DNA from: an uncultured Bermanella sp.
Lineage (GTDB): Bacteria > Pseudomonadota > Gammaproteobacteria > Pseudomonadales > Oceanobacteraceae
Length of the DNA: 64,000 nucleotides
NCBI GenBank assembly: GCA_913058575.1
Contig: CAJXRF010000013.1
Location: 1 to 64,000, forward strand
Direction: 5' to 3'
Below the pieces are notes generated by a model, which ran no database searches, was not told where the DNA came from, and was given only the letters and a program-made list of their open reading frames with translations. Shown here piece after piece: positions 36,437-46,500 of the stretch. Position numbers and translations under genes: made by a program. Positions within the stretch are counted from its first letter, which is position 1; each line of letters starts with the position of its first letter.

Positions 36437-38365
36437 TTATAGTTCGTTTGTTGCATCGCCGCCGGCTGGTTTATCGCTATCAGCTACATCTACTTTAACT
36501 TGTGTATCTGCAGCCTCCGATGCTCCATTACTGCCGCTATCATCATCACTCCAAGATTGAGGAGGACGAGGCTTTTGGCCATTCATGATGTCATCAATTT
36601 GAGCGCTATCTATGGTTTCATACTCCATTAATGCATCTTTCATGAGCTCTAATTTATCTTTATGCTCTTCAAGTATATCCGTAGCACGCTGATAACAATC
36701 ATCTAACAATGATTTAATTTCTTCATCGATGACCTTTGCTGTCGCGCCAGAGATATGAGATGAACCACCTTGAGCACCACCTAAATAACTCTGCTCTTCT
36801 TCGCCAGCGTACAATTGAGCACCTAATTTTTCAGATAACCCCCACTTGGTGACGTAATTACGAGCATATTGAGTAGCACGCTCGATGTCGTTTGACGCAC
36901 CCGTTGTCACACCGTCTTTACCTAGAGTCATTTCCTCAGCAATACGGCCACCGTACAAAGTACTAATGCTACTGACGATGCCGCGCTTACTAATAGAATG
37001 GCGATCTTCCTCCGGGAGGAACATGGTGACACCTAGAGCTCGGCCACGAGGGATAATCGATACCTTGTACACAGGGTCGTGCTCAGGCATTAATCGCCCA
37101 ACAATAGCATGACCTGCTTCATGATAAGCCGTGTTTTCTTTCTCTTTATCGCTCATCACCATGGATTTGCGCTCTGCACCCATCATGATTTTATCTTTGG
37201 CTTTCTCAAACTCTTCCATGGAAACAGTGGTGCGATTAGAGCGAGCCGCAAATAAGGCCGCCTCATTTACTAAGTTCGCTAAATCAGCACCGGAAAAACC
37301 TGGGGTACCACGGGCAATCACTTTTGCATCAATACTGTCTGATACCGGTACTTTTCTCATGTGCACTTTAAGGATTTGCTCACGACCTCGAATATCAGGA
37401 AGGCCCACCACCACTTGACGGTCAAAACGACCAGGTCGTAAAAGAGCAGGATCCAATACATCAGGGCGGTTAGTGGCAGCAATAACAATAATGCCATCGT
37501 TACCTTCAAAACCATCCATCTCAACAAGTAACTGGTTTAGAGTTTGTTCACGCTCATCGTTACCACCGCCAATACCCACACCACGGCTACGGCCCACGGC
37601 ATCAATTTCATCGATAAAGATTATACAAGGGGATTGTTTTTTGGCCTGTTCAAACATATCACGCACACGAGATGCGCCGACACCTACAAACATCTCAACA
37701 AAGTCAGAGCCCGAAATAGAGAAGAATGGAACCTTGGCTTCACCAGCAATGGCTTTTGCTAGTAGGGTTTTACCTGTACCAGGCTGCCCTACCATCAAAA
37801 CACCACGTGGAATTCTGCCACCTAAACGCTGGTATTTAGCTGGGTCACGTAAAAACTCAACCAACTCTTGGACATCTTCTTTCGCTTCATCGCAACCAGC
37901 AACGTCTGCGAAAGTGGTTTTAATTTGATCTTCGCCCAATAACTTAGCTTTTGACTTACCAAAAGCCATGGGACCACGACCGCCACCGCCACCGCCTTGC
38001 ATTTGACGCATGAAAAACATGAATACAGCAATAATGACCAATATAGGGAAAGACGCCACTAGTAGCTGAGTCCAAATGCTTTGTTGTTCTTGCTTTTTAC
38101 CCAGCACTTCAACTTTATGCTCGAGCAAATCATCCATTAATTTAGGATCATGAGTGGGGCGAACCGTCTCAAAACTTTGACCGTTACTGAATTCACCCAA
38201 GATGCTCACGCCAGAGATGGTGACCTTTTTAACCTGTCCGCTTTGGACCAGCTCTATAAATTGGGAATATGCTACTTCTTGATTACTAGCAGGGGATTCC
38301 AGTTTGTTGAAAACCACCAACAAGACGGAAGCAATAACGAGCCATAAAATTAAATTCTTTGCCAT
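36437..38365 (-). CDS. ftsH: ATP-dependent zinc metalloprotease FtsH
   Basis: 642 aa from the ATG at 38365 ([16 protein letters not shown], as in E. coli); an upstream TTG adds five residues. Two membrane helices flank a periplasmic region. AAA+ Walker A GQPGTGKT near 194, Walker [13 protein letters not shown], and the zinc site HEAGH at about 414-418. It degrades misfolded membrane proteins and regulators such as LpxC. It lies behind rlmE as in E. coli. Confidence 0.98.
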   Translation of the reverse strand: MAKNLILWLVIASVLLVVFNKLESPASNQEVAYSQFIELVQSGQVKKVTISGVSILGEFSNGQSFETVRPTHDPKLMDDLLEHKVEVLGKKQEQQSIWTQLLVASFPILVIIAVFMFFMRQMQGGGGGGRGPMAFGKSKAKLLGEDQIKTTFADVAGCDEAKEDVQELVEFLRDPAKYQRLGGRIPRGVLMVGQPGTGKTLLAKAIAGEAKVPFFSISGSDFVEMFVGVGASRVRDMFEQAKKQSPCIIFIDEIDAVGRSRGVGIGGGNDEREQTLNQLLVEMDGFEGNDGIIVIAATNRPDVLDPALLRPGRFDRQVVVGLPDIRGREQILKVHMRKVPVSDSIDAKVIARGTPGFSGADLANLVNEAALFAARSNRTTVSMEEFEKAKDKIMMGAERKSMVMSDKEKENTAYHEAGHAIVGRLMPEHDPVYKVSIIPRGRALGVTMFLPEEDRHSISKRGIVSSISTLYGGRIAEEMTLGKDGVTTGASNDIERATQYARNYVTKWGLSEKLGAQLYAGEEEQSYLGGAQGGSSHISGATAKVIDEEIKSLLDDCYQRATDILEEHKDKLELMKDALMEYETIDSAQIDDIMNGQKPRPPQSWSDDDSGSNGASEAADTQVKVDVADSDKPAGGDATNEL

Positions 38366-38538
38366 GTTTACTAGGTCCAACCCCTAATTCGTTAAATATT
38401 CAACACTCACGGTAAGTGCCACAACATTACTACATCTTTATATAAATAGTTACCAACACATCACTAGTCTGGCCAATAAATGAGGCTTCACCAGTAAACA
38501 TGATCATAACAGCCTATCACGGCTAAATTCTTACCTAA

Positions 38539-39159
38539 CTAACCTTTGAAACCCTTGCCGAACAAGTAAACCTCACGGGAGCGAGCACGAGAAGAATCAG
38601 GCTTGCGAGTAATGACTTTTTGAAAGTTTCCTCGCATGGATTTTAAATACGCTTCAAACCCTTCACCTTGAAAGACTTTTGCAACGAAATTGCCACCTGG
38701 CTTCAGTACCTGGGTACCTAGATCTAAGGCCAATTCCACTAAATACATGGCTGCTGGCTGATCTACTGCATTCATTCCACTCATATTGGGGGCCATATCT
38801 GAAATTACAAGGTCTGCTAGCTCACCTTTCATGGCCTGTAAGATCGATTCATAAACACTCTCTTCGGTAAAATCACCTTTAATAAAGGTAACACCTGCTA
38901 TTGAGTCCATCTCTAATATGTCCGAAGCGACCACTTTCCCACTGCTGCCCACCAGTCTAGCCGCCACTTGTGACCAGCCTCCAGGGGCGCTGCCCAAATC
39001 CACTACCGTCATGCCTGGGTGAATAAGGTTATCTTTTTCCTGTAATTCCAATAGCTTATAGCTGGCACGACTACGATAGCCATCCTGTTGAGACTGCTTT
39101 ACAAAGCGATCATCAAAGTGTTCTTTTAGCCAAGCTTTACTGGTTTTTGATTGGGACAT
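38539..39159 (-). CDS. rlmE: 23S rRNA 2'-O-ribose U2552 methyltransferase
   Basis: 206 aa, same length as E. coli RlmE/FtsJ. N-terminal K[18 protein letters not shown], SAM motif [15 protein letters not shown], and the catalytic K-D-K-E set with [13 protein letters not shown] and [12 protein letters not shown]. It modifies U2552 in the A-loop of 50S. Divergent from yhbY, ahead of ftsH. Confidence 0.97.
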   Translation of the reverse strand: MSQSKTSKAWLKEHFDDRFVKQSQQDGYRSRASYKLLELQEKDNLIHPGMTVVDLGSAPGGWSQVAARLVGSSGKVVASDILEMDSIAGVTFIKGDFTEESVYESILQAMKGELADLVISDMAPNMSGMNAVDQPAAMYLVELALDLGTQVLKPGGNFVAKVFQGEGFEAYLKSMRGNFQKVITRKPDSSRARSREVYLFGKGFKG

Positions 39160-39266
39160 GGTTAGTGTTACTGAAAATGTGTTAAGCCTGATATAATACT
39201 AAAATTCGGCCCAAAGGTCGTAAATTCATTCAAATATAGATAACTTACTTAGAGAAAGCTGCATTA

Positions 39267-39569
39267 ATGGCACTATCACAAGATCGAAAAAAAGCATTAA
39301 AAACCATAGGGCATAAATTAAACCCTATCGTGATTGTTGCCGGAAATGGCCTAACCGAGAACGTATTGATGGAAATCAATCGTGCCCTTGAAGATCACGA
39401 GCTGATAAAAGTAAAATTTTCAGTGGGAGATCGTGAGCTTAAAAACGAACTAATAGCACAAGTTGTGAAGTCCACTCGCTCTACTCTCGTTCAGGGAATT
39501 GGCAACATTGCTTTACTATTAAGAGAAGCTAAAAAGCCTGACCCTAAAAAGTCTAATTTGCTGCGCTAA
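39267..39569 (+). CDS. yhbY: YhbY/CRM-domain RNA-binding protein
   Basis: 100 aa, a single CRM domain: KALKTIGHKLNPIVIVAGNGLTENVLMEI contains the GHKLNPIV and GNGL motifs (equivalent to the GxxG loop). It associates with pre-50S particles. Divergent from rlmE, the conserved arrangement. In relatives greA/carAB follow nearby; here a cluster of surface proteins does. Confidence 0.94.
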   Translation: MALSQDRKKALKTIGHKLNPIVIVAGNGLTENVLMEINRALEDHELIKVKFSVGDRELKNELIAQVVKSTRSTLVQGIGNIALLLREAKKPDPKKSNLLR

Positions 39570-39591
39570 CCATTTTAATGCTGCATAAATT

Positions 39592-39623
39592 GCAATTAAG
39601 ACCCGTAAAAAGGCCTTAATTGC
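39592..39623. terminator. Convergent hairpin after yhbY
   Basis: gcaattaag (39592-39600) / cttaattgc (39615-39623) overlaps the stop codon of the convergent gene at 39616. Weak T context. A possible shared 3' end. Confidence 0.35.
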
Positions 39624-40572
39624 TTCTATACCTATATCCAATTTGAAGTGTCAAATCAGGACTTGCACCGATCTGAATATCCTCCACTAAACCGAATGAC
39701 AACTCATTACCCCGAGAAACCTGCCAGAATATGGCGCCAGAAAGTTGAGAAGAGGGCTTACCCAAAATAGCCGACTCACTTTTATAATGAGCACTACTGC
39801 CATTCATTTGCATCACTAAATCGACAGAGTTAAAAAACCGATAGCCGTAGCTAACACTTCCAAAGTACACCCATTGGTTTTGAATCTCAGCAAGTACTCC
39901 ATTTGTTTCGCTATAGCTCAACCCAACACTGGCTTGCAATAAATGACCCGCTTCCAATCGATAACTAGATGACTGCAAACTCAACCAAGTAGAAGATGGG
40001 CTCATCAACTGGCTATGATGAGACTTTGCATAACCCAAGCGAATGGCTTTAAGCCATTGATTGTATTCATCCAGAGCATATCCCAGGTAATATGAATTGC
40101 GAGTCGTACTTTGGCGCTCAGAAATGGTTAGATTCACATTTTCGGATTGATAACTGTATTGCAAATGGTTTTGCGGGTAGTCCTCGCGTTCCCAATTTAC
40201 AAAATCAAAAGCACCATGCCAATCTTCAATAGTAGAGTCCCAATTGCCCGCAGCAAACTCTACTTGAGTTATTTCAGCACCCAATAGAAATCCGCTGACT
40301 TGCTTTTCAATTTGCAAACGCTGGCGATTAATTTCCCCGTCCACCACCGCCTGCTCGTTGCTCAGCAAGCTCTCCTCATCATAATAAAAAATATTAGATC
40401 GCTCAGAACTAAGCACTAACTGATAAGAATCAGATTCCGCTACAGAAGGCAAACAAGGGATAAAATGAAATTGATGAAATGGGCTATTATTACTAACGCA
40501 CAACCTTGAATCTGCCCATGTTAACTGGCATAAAAAAAACAACACAACTGAAATAAACCTGAAAGAATTCAC
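39616..40572 (-). CDS. DUF3187-like outer-membrane protein
   Basis: 318 aa with a GTG start preceded by aaggg. Signal peptide MNSFRFISVVLFFLCQLTWA. The central block FAAGNWDSTIEDWHGAFDF, then PQNHLQYSYQ, resembles the ExPF..GG-D..IE.FH..FGL...P.NQL.Y pattern of DUF3187, and the end FGLVEDIQIGASPDLTLQIGYRYR also fits. The rest is alternating beta-barrel strands. Function unknown. Possibly in one unit with the TSP3/GlyGly-CTERM gene 79 bp upstream, though an inter-gene promoter cannot be excluded. Confidence 0.6.
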   Translation of the reverse strand: MNSFRFISVVLFFLCQLTWADSRLCVSNNSPFHQFHFIPCLPSVAESDSYQLVLSSERSNIFYYDEESLLSNEQAVVDGEINRQRLQIEKQVSGFLLGAEITQVEFAAGNWDSTIEDWHGAFDFVNWEREDYPQNHLQYSYQSENVNLTISERQSTTRNSYYLGYALDEYNQWLKAIRLGYAKSHHSQLMSPSSTWLSLQSSSYRLEAGHLLQASVGLSYSETNGVLAEIQNQWVYFGSVSYGYRFFNSVDLVMQMNGSSAHYKSESAILGKPSSQLSGAIFWQVSRGNELSFGLVEDIQIGASPDLTLQIGYRYRSN

Positions 40573-40651
40573 CGCATTCCCTTTGGTAAAACAACTCTCT
40601 CTTAACTTAAGAGTAGGGCTGTTTTCGGGAATGGCAAATTAAAAGGCTACC

Positions 40652-42079
40652 TCACATGCAAACCTGTTTTTTAAAACGTCTGAAAAATAAGAGCATAGTG
40701 ATAAACAATAAAAATATATCTGAATACCCTCCGCCACCTTGAGATGAATTAATTTCTACAATTTCTCCCTCCCCCCTCCCTTCATACCATTGGTCAAAAC
40801 CGTTTGAACTATTGGGTGAGGTATCAGCTAAATACTCTTCAAAATTTGAAACACCATCCCCATCACTATCTAAAGATGCATCATTTAATAAAGGGTTAAG
40901 GTTATTAATCACTTCCCAGCCATCAGGCATTCCATCACTATCACTATCTGTATTTCGAAGTAATGTACGGTGCTCTATATACTCTTCCCTATCAAGTAAA
41001 TCATCACCGTCTGAATCATCTTCAGTAGGGTCTGAATTAGCATAATATTCCTGCATGTTTAATAAACCATCACCATCAAAGTCTAATAGGCCATCATCAA
41101 AATTATATTTATCAAACCCATAGGTATCTTCAAAGATATCTGCCATACCGTCACCATCACTATCCTCAACTTGCGCAATAGCCAAGCACTCCACACTACC
41201 ACTGACATTTGTAGCTACAACCTCAGTAGCCATACCCGTCAAACTATTTAAAGTGTAAAGCTTCCTATTTGCTTCAGCATAAAACCAAATACTGGCACCA
41301 TCACTGCTCATTCCATGCTGAGCACTTAGGCTTAGTCCAGTAGTACCAACTAATGTTGGTTCAGCCGTATCTTTATCAATTGAATATAGATTTCTAGCAT
41401 TATCATCAACCATATATAGCAGCCCATTGTGATGAGTTATCGACCAACCATACCAATTCCCAACCATCCCCACCAAACTTGCATGAGCAGTTACTGGGTT
41501 CAATTCATATAAATATGAGGGTCGATTCCCACCAACAAGCCAAAGACGCCCTGCATTATCAAATGTCATTCCAGGGTTATAGGCTGAAGATATACCTGTA
41601 TCACCCACCAGTGTTGCGACGCCTGTAAATTGATCAATTTTATATAGATAATAAGAACTATCCTCCAACGCAAACAATTCACCTGTTGGGCTAAACGCTA
41701 ACGCTTCGAAATCGCCAGATACATTTAAAGGCCCTATTGATGTTACATTTCCTGAATCTAAGTCAATTTGAGTAAGCGTAGATCCAGCAATGGTGTAAGC
41801 ATTTGTATTAGTAAGTAATGAGGGGATAGAGTTCGAGTTCGATGGATCAGTACCGGATCTGTATTCTTGAAGATTTATCCACCCATCACCGTCTAAATCC
41901 AAACGATCATCCATTTCAAATGGATTTAGTGAATAGATATTCTCCCAACTATCTGGCATACCATCTAAATCACTGTCCAATTCTGCAGAGCTACTTAGCG
42001 AACTAAAGGCCATTGTAAATAACAATAGCAACAAGCTAGCTTTTATCTTTTGTTCTGCTCCTATTTTAATAATATTCAT
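40652..42079 (-). CDS. Thrombospondin type 3 repeat protein with GlyGly-CTERM tail
   Basis: 475 aa. Signal peptide at residues 1-32. Calcium-binding DxDxDGxxD repeats occur at the start (DSDLDGMPDSWE, LDLDGDGWINLQEY) and again at residues about 305-430 (DSDGDGMADIFED, LDFDGDGLLNMQEY, DSDSDGMPDGWE). Between them, residues 85-300 form a beta-propeller-like repeat set (YTIAGSTLTQIDLDSGNVT, YLYKIDQFTGVATLVG, LYSIDKDTAEPTLVG). The tail SSQGGGGYSDIFLLFITMLLFFRRFKK, split here by its parts, is the Gly-rich/helix/basic GlyGly-CTERM pattern. A predicted surface-exposed, Ca2+-stabilised protein. Confidence 0.82.
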   Translation of the reverse strand: MNIIKIGAEQKIKASLLLLLFTMAFSSLSSSAELDSDLDGMPDSWENIYSLNPFEMDDRLDLDGDGWINLQEYRSGTDPSNSNSIPSLLTNTNAYTIAGSTLTQIDLDSGNVTSIGPLNVSGDFEALAFSPTGELFALEDSSYYLYKIDQFTGVATLVGDTGISSAYNPGMTFDNAGRLWLVGGNRPSYLYELNPVTAHASLVGMVGNWYGWSITHHNGLLYMVDDNARNLYSIDKDTAEPTLVGTTGLSLSAQHGMSSDGASIWFYAEANRKLYTLNSLTGMATEVVATNVSGSVECLAIAQVEDSDGDGMADIFEDTYGFDKYNFDDGLLDFDGDGLLNMQEYYANSDPTEDDSDGDDLLDREEYIEHRTLLRNTDSDSDGMPDGWEVINNLNPLLNDASLDSDGDGVSNFEEYLADTSPNSSNGFDQWYEGRGEGEIVEINSSQGGGGYSDIFLLFITMLLFFRRFKKQVCM

Positions 42080-42260
42080 AAGCTAATTTTCCTTAACCAA
42101 CTATTTTTAGCGCTAATTTCTAACACAACCATTTCCTGTTTACAGAGTTTCGAGAACAGTAATAATTTAAGAATTTATTATTTCTAAAAAAAGAAATATT
42201 AGTCAATTTATTAAATCTAAATTTCTATTCAATAAATCAACTAATACTTTATAGACGTAA

Positions 42261-42286
42261 AAAAGCGGGCTGACGCCCGCATTTTT
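42261..42286. terminator. Bidirectional terminator after the large lipoprotein gene
   Basis: gcgggc (42265-42270) / gcccgc (42275-42280), tgac loop, with six Ts on the minus strand and five on the plus strand. It separates the lipoprotein gene from the TSP3 gene. Confidence 0.85.
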
Positions 42287-42296
42287 CTACTCAAGG

Positions 42297-45200
42297 TTAA
42301 GGTGTTTCAACAGCCTGAACATTTACCGTATCAACAGAATCCCAAAGACTAGGAACATTACCAATAAAGTCTAATGTATCACCGTTCACCAAGTTAGAGT
42401 TTACTGTGCGTAAACTAACGGTTAACTCGGTACCGTCAAGGTTAATAGAAGCCATTGTATTCGTAGTATCAATTGCAGCAGTGCCGCCATTGGTATTGGC
42501 CAAGCTCATAATAGAAGCAATTTGAGCACCAGTAATATTCGTATTTTCATCGATTTCACCAAATGACTGACCTAACATATCATTGATATCAATGGCATGT
42601 GTGAAGGTATAAGTAATAGTAATTGCTGTTGTTAGCCCAAGGCCTGCTGTTAAAGAAGTTGGCGTTGCTGTGCCGACAATTTGACCTAAATTATCATAAG
42701 CAGCAAAAGCAGGTGCTGATAAGTTCGCATTATCCTCTGCCCAACTGTTTCCAAACACATCTTGAATATTCTCAAAATTAAGCTCAGCATGATTACCAGA
42801 ACCTGCAGCAGCAGAAGCTAGACCATCTTCATTGTAATCACCCAACGAAAATACAGGGGTGCGATTTAACTCGAGTAAGTCATCAACACCATCTATCGTA
42901 AATGGAATTACTAGAGTATTTCTGTTAACTGTTTTTGAATTATGCTCAGCCTTGCTGTTTACATCCATTACAACTGGAGTACCGCCCAAAGTAACGACTA
43001 TAGAACCCGCAGAAGGATCTAGCATTACATCTTCATTAAATGTAATGGTTAAATTAGATCCGTTATAAACAGCTTCTGTCACCATTGGCGGCATGGAGTC
43101 ATTAATAACCACTTTTGCATTTGCAGAGGCTTGTGAAATGTTACCAGCGGCATCTTGAATTTGACCTGTAAAATCTATCACTCTAGCGGCTTGTCCATCG
43201 GTATTAGCAAGTGAAAAAATATCCTCAACATCAAGAGCAATTAGATCGGCATTTACAGCATGGCCATCTGAAGCCACTGTAATGTCATTCATAATAGTCC
43301 AGCCTGTTAATTCGGTAACGGCATCTGTAGTAGGGCTATTTTCTAAGGCAGCTGGCAAGTTCGTGTCATCAGCATCAGCTACGGTCCACGCTAGGTTTTC
43401 AGTAAAAGAGACCGCAATAGTACGGGATGCAAGTTGAGACCAAGCATCATAAGCAGTCTTATCATATATCTCTGAATTAGCTGAAATATAGGCTTCATTA
43501 TTGTTCTCTTCATCAGAGAAGTTAGACTCATAAAGATTACTTAAATCAGGTGTTGAATCGGTAACAATATCTTGGTCAGCCAGCATACCGCTGTTAATGT
43601 TCAATAGAGGTAAACCAACTAACGCCACAGCATCAGGGTTAGCCAATTCAGCACCATTACCATATTGCTCACCAAATATAGTTGAAGAAGATTGTAAATC
43701 TAATTCTTCATACGCATCCTGCAAACCGGTAGTCGCAGCAACGTTGTCTGCCAACACAACTGATGTAACTGACCCTTCATTCCCAAACTCATCCATAGAT
43801 TGAACGTATATAGTCTGGCCAGGCGCAACTCCGCGAACTAAAAACGCAACATTCGTCGAGGCAAAGTCAGAGAAGTCACTGTCATCTTTAGCGCCAATAA
43901 TGCCAAAGCCAGCACCAGAAGATAAAACGCTAAAATTAGAAGTTGTATCAATTGTTTGTGCGTCTGGCGAACTCGCATCATCTATTTCAATATTGGTCTC
44001 AACCGCGTCATTGCCATCTAGCACCCAATAACGATAATAAGCGGCATTACTTGGTGTAAACGATACTCTCGCAACATTCGTTTCTACACCATCATTCAAA
44101 CCAATTCCATCTGTCACTGGCTCGCCGTTATCATCTAATTGAACAGTTCCGGTGTTATCCACAATTCCAGCTAAATCTAGAGCTGCAATCAATTGAGTCA
44201 ATCGATTATCGGCATCATTAATATCTGGATCTACGTCACTATCCGTTGAATTCAACTGCTGTATACCATTTGCTACAGCTTGCTTATCAACATCAGCAAA
44301 TGCACTGCTTGCCAAGTCCAATTCGTTAACAGAACGCTCCGAACTATCATCCTCAGTAAGCTGTGAAAAATTCGTAACAACTGCCGCGTCTTGAAGTAAA
44401 TTACGGAACACTTCAACTTGTAAATTTAAAAAGTCTTCGTTGTCATTTACATTATCGTAGTCGTACGAAATGTTATTACTGGTAATGTTACTATCTTCGT
44501 CAAGTGTATTAGATGCTGTATCTTGGAAGTCCACTTTCAAGAGGTAAATATCAAGCTCATTACCTGCTGTAAAATTGTTCGTGGCAACTAATGTCAATGT
44601 TCGATTATTAGCTGAAACACTCGCAGCTACACTAATGTATTCGCCAGCGGTTACATCGCGAACAACTACTGAATTTTCATCTACCTTATCAGCTTGAATA
44701 CTTTCACTAAATGTAATGTTTAAAGTATTGGTTACATCATCATGCAATTTAGCGCGATTACCATTCATGGCCGCTTCTTCAATGGCAATAACATATGGAC
44801 TAATATCATCTGCATTTGTAATTTCAGAAACCAGTACATTACCAACATGGATCACTTCAACTTCGTCATCTGTCACGACACCATTGCTGCCGTAGTTATT
44901 AGTATCAACTTCAACAACGCTGTATCCACCAACAATAAATACTAAATCAGAATCCGTAGGTGCACCTTCAATTGAAAAATTACCTTCTGCATCTGTTGTG
45001 GCAGGAAAAGAAATTGAAGTATAAGAAATAGCATCACCATCGCTATCATTAGCCACATCGTTACCATTAACATCTATTAGCTCTAAATTTATAGACTGAT
45101 TTGAAAGTGCTTCTCCTGTTGAGTAATCACGTAAAACACCTGATACTGTCGCACCATTTTCACCAATAATAGGTAATACAGCTTCACCAGCACTGGCAGT

Positions 45201-45683
45201 AAAGCCATCGATAAAGCGGTTAGTGCTACTACTGCTAGTTTCAGTATCCGTTCCTTGATCGGTACGCCCTTGATCAATCACAGCGCTGGGATACACCTCA
45301 ACAGTGGCCCCTAAATAGCCTTCTGGCGGTACAATCGTAATTCTTATTTCACCGTCTAAATAAGTACCGTCTTGAGTAACCACCAAGCTACTTACTTCAA
45401 CACCTTCAAATTCATAGGTTCCACCAGTACTTGTTACCGTCGAGCGACTTCCAATATAAACCGTAGCACCGACAACCGGCTGACCATTTGTATCTTTAAC
45501 ATCACCCTGTACTTTACCTATTGGCGCACTGGTATTTACACTGTTATTACCTACAGCAGCAGCGACTAAAGATTCTGACTCAGAATCGTCTCCTTCAACA
45601 AGACAACCAGTCATTAGCATTGTGGATGAAGTAAGTGCGATAGCTGCAGCAAGTTTTGCTTTTTTAAAAACTGATAATTCCAT
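42297..45683 (-). CDS. Large lipoprotein with carboxypeptidase-regulatory-like and Big/SbsA-type Ig domains
   Basis: 1128 aa. Lipoprotein signal with lipobox LMTGC; Asp occurs soon after (CLVEGDD). Residues about 55-105 (GKVQGDVKDTNGQPVVGATVYIG, shown in part) are a carboxypeptidase-regulatory-like fold, and a second copy follows near 175 (SGVLRDYSTGEALSNQSI). Several Ig-like modules contain the SbsA/Big_5 pattern (NITFSESIQADKVDENSVVV; LTITFNEDVMLDPSAGSIVV). The composition is extremely acidic, rich in Asp, Asn, Ser and Thr, typical of extracellular adhesins. No catalytic motif seen. Role probably adhesion or surface scaffold. Confidence 0.75.
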   Translation of the reverse strand: MELSVFKKAKLAAAIALTSSTMLMTGCLVEGDDSESESLVAAAVGNNSVNTSAPIGKVQGDVKDTNGQPVVGATVYIGSRSTVTSTGGTYEFEGVEVSSLVVTQDGTYLDGEIRITIVPPEGYLGATVEVYPSAVIDQGRTDQGTDTETSSSSTNRFIDGFTASAGEAVLPIIGENGATVSGVLRDYSTGEALSNQSINLELIDVNGNDVANDSDGDAISYTSISFPATTDAEGNFSIEGAPTDSDLVFIVGGYSVVEVDTNNYGSNGVVTDDEVEVIHVGNVLVSEITNADDISPYVIAIEEAAMNGNRAKLHDDVTNTLNITFSESIQADKVDENSVVVRDVTAGEYISVAASVSANNRTLTLVATNNFTAGNELDIYLLKVDFQDTASNTLDEDSNITSNNISYDYDNVNDNEDFLNLQVEVFRNLLQDAAVVTNFSQLTEDDSSERSVNELDLASSAFADVDKQAVANGIQQLNSTDSDVDPDINDADNRLTQLIAALDLAGIVDNTGTVQLDDNGEPVTDGIGLNDGVETNVARVSFTPSNAAYYRYWVLDGNDAVETNIEIDDASSPDAQTIDTTSNFSVLSSGAGFGIIGAKDDSDFSDFASTNVAFLVRGVAPGQTIYVQSMDEFGNEGSVTSVVLADNVAATTGLQDAYEELDLQSSSTIFGEQYGNGAELANPDAVALVGLPLLNINSGMLADQDIVTDSTPDLSNLYESNFSDEENNNEAYISANSEIYDKTAYDAWSQLASRTIAVSFTENLAWTVADADDTNLPAALENSPTTDAVTELTGWTIMNDITVASDGHAVNADLIALDVEDIFSLANTDGQAARVIDFTGQIQDAAGNISQASANAKVVINDSMPPMVTEAVYNGSNLTITFNEDVMLDPSAGSIVVTLGGTPVVMDVNSKAEHNSKTVNRNTLVIPFTIDGVDDLLELNRTPVFSLGDYNEDGLASAAAGSGNHAELNFENIQDVFGNSWAEDNANLSAPAFAAYDNLGQIVGTATPTSLTAGLGLTTAITITYTFTHAIDINDMLGQSFGEIDENTNITGAQIASIMSLANTNGGTAAIDTTNTMASINLDGTELTVSLRTVNSNLVNGDTLDFIGNVPSLWDSVDTVNVQAVETP

Positions 45684-45954
45684 TTATATTATTCCAAGAC
45701 TGAGAATTAAAGATCACACCTAAGTGCTTTTAATTTTATAAAAATAAAATTAAAAATATACTTTTGGCGCTAAGTCGGGGGCGGAGTATGTCAGCGTCCA
45801 ATAAAGGGCACAAACTCACTAACAGAGCAATAATCAGTCAAAGTAGGTAAATATAGTTAGTTTCAAAACGGCAATTGAAATTAAAAAATAATACTTATTC
45901 TCAGACAAATTCAGCGTGAAAGGCGCATGCAGACTGAGAATGACAGAGGAGAAA

Positions 45955-46068
45955 ATGAAGGAAAAACTATCGCGTAAAAAACTCGATCAAATAAAAAACT
46001 ACGAAACATTATGGCAAATGGCTTACACCATTCGTATTCTTAGTATTACCAGGGAGAGTGCTAATTGA
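45955..46068 (+). CDS. Candidate small protein (37 aa)
   Basis: ATG at 45955 preceded by a strong Shine-Dalgarno (gaggag 4 nt upstream) and ending at TGA 46066-46068. The product starts MKEKLSRKKLDQIKNYETLW and ends TRESAN; it is basic with one amphipathic helix. No homologue is known to me. It is the only plausible gene in the gap, but at this length the evidence is thin. Confidence 0.3.
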   Translation: MKEKLSRKKLDQIKNYETLWQMAYTIRILSITRESAN

Positions 46069-46452
46069 CTCGTCACCACACTTTAAGGTCACACTAAATC
46101 ACTAGATAAAGGTATTTCTAATTGATCAAATAGTACACCGGTAATAACTTTGGCATTAGACACAATTCCTAAGGTTAAAGTATCGAAAGTAAAAAAATAA
46201 ATGTAATTTCACTAGCGCATATCCCTAACAATAAAAATGATAACCACATCACACTTATGCATCATTATTTTACTATGGATAAACCTCCAAACTTAAGTTA
46301 TTCGAAATCAATGAGAATAAAAAAGTTCGTAAATCATTGCGTTTATGACTATCTAAACTGCATTAACAACTGAATCTTCATTTCCTGAAAAGTCTGACGA
46401 ATAAAATTTAAGTTCCCCCGTCATAACTCTTCTAATATTCAAACAAGCACAA

Positions 46453-46475
46453 AAAAGGCCAGCAAAGCTGGCCTT
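46453..46475 (-). terminator. purL terminator
   Basis: aaggccagc (46455-46463) / gctggcctt (46467-46475), aaa loop, six Ts on the minus strand, 26 bp after the purL stop. Confidence 0.9.
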
Positions 46476-46500
46476 AAATACACTCAAACGTTATGAGAAA

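Larger units (their letters stand above)
45684..46500. other. Gene-poor AT-rich gap
   Basis: Over 800 bp between the lipoprotein gene and the purL terminator. It holds the lipoprotein promoter region, three occurrences of ctgagaat or its complement (around 45700, 45897-45904, 45934-45941; the last two form an inverted pair), one small candidate gene at 45955-46068 and the purL terminator. No RNA gene or larger ORF is recognised. Confidence 0.6.
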
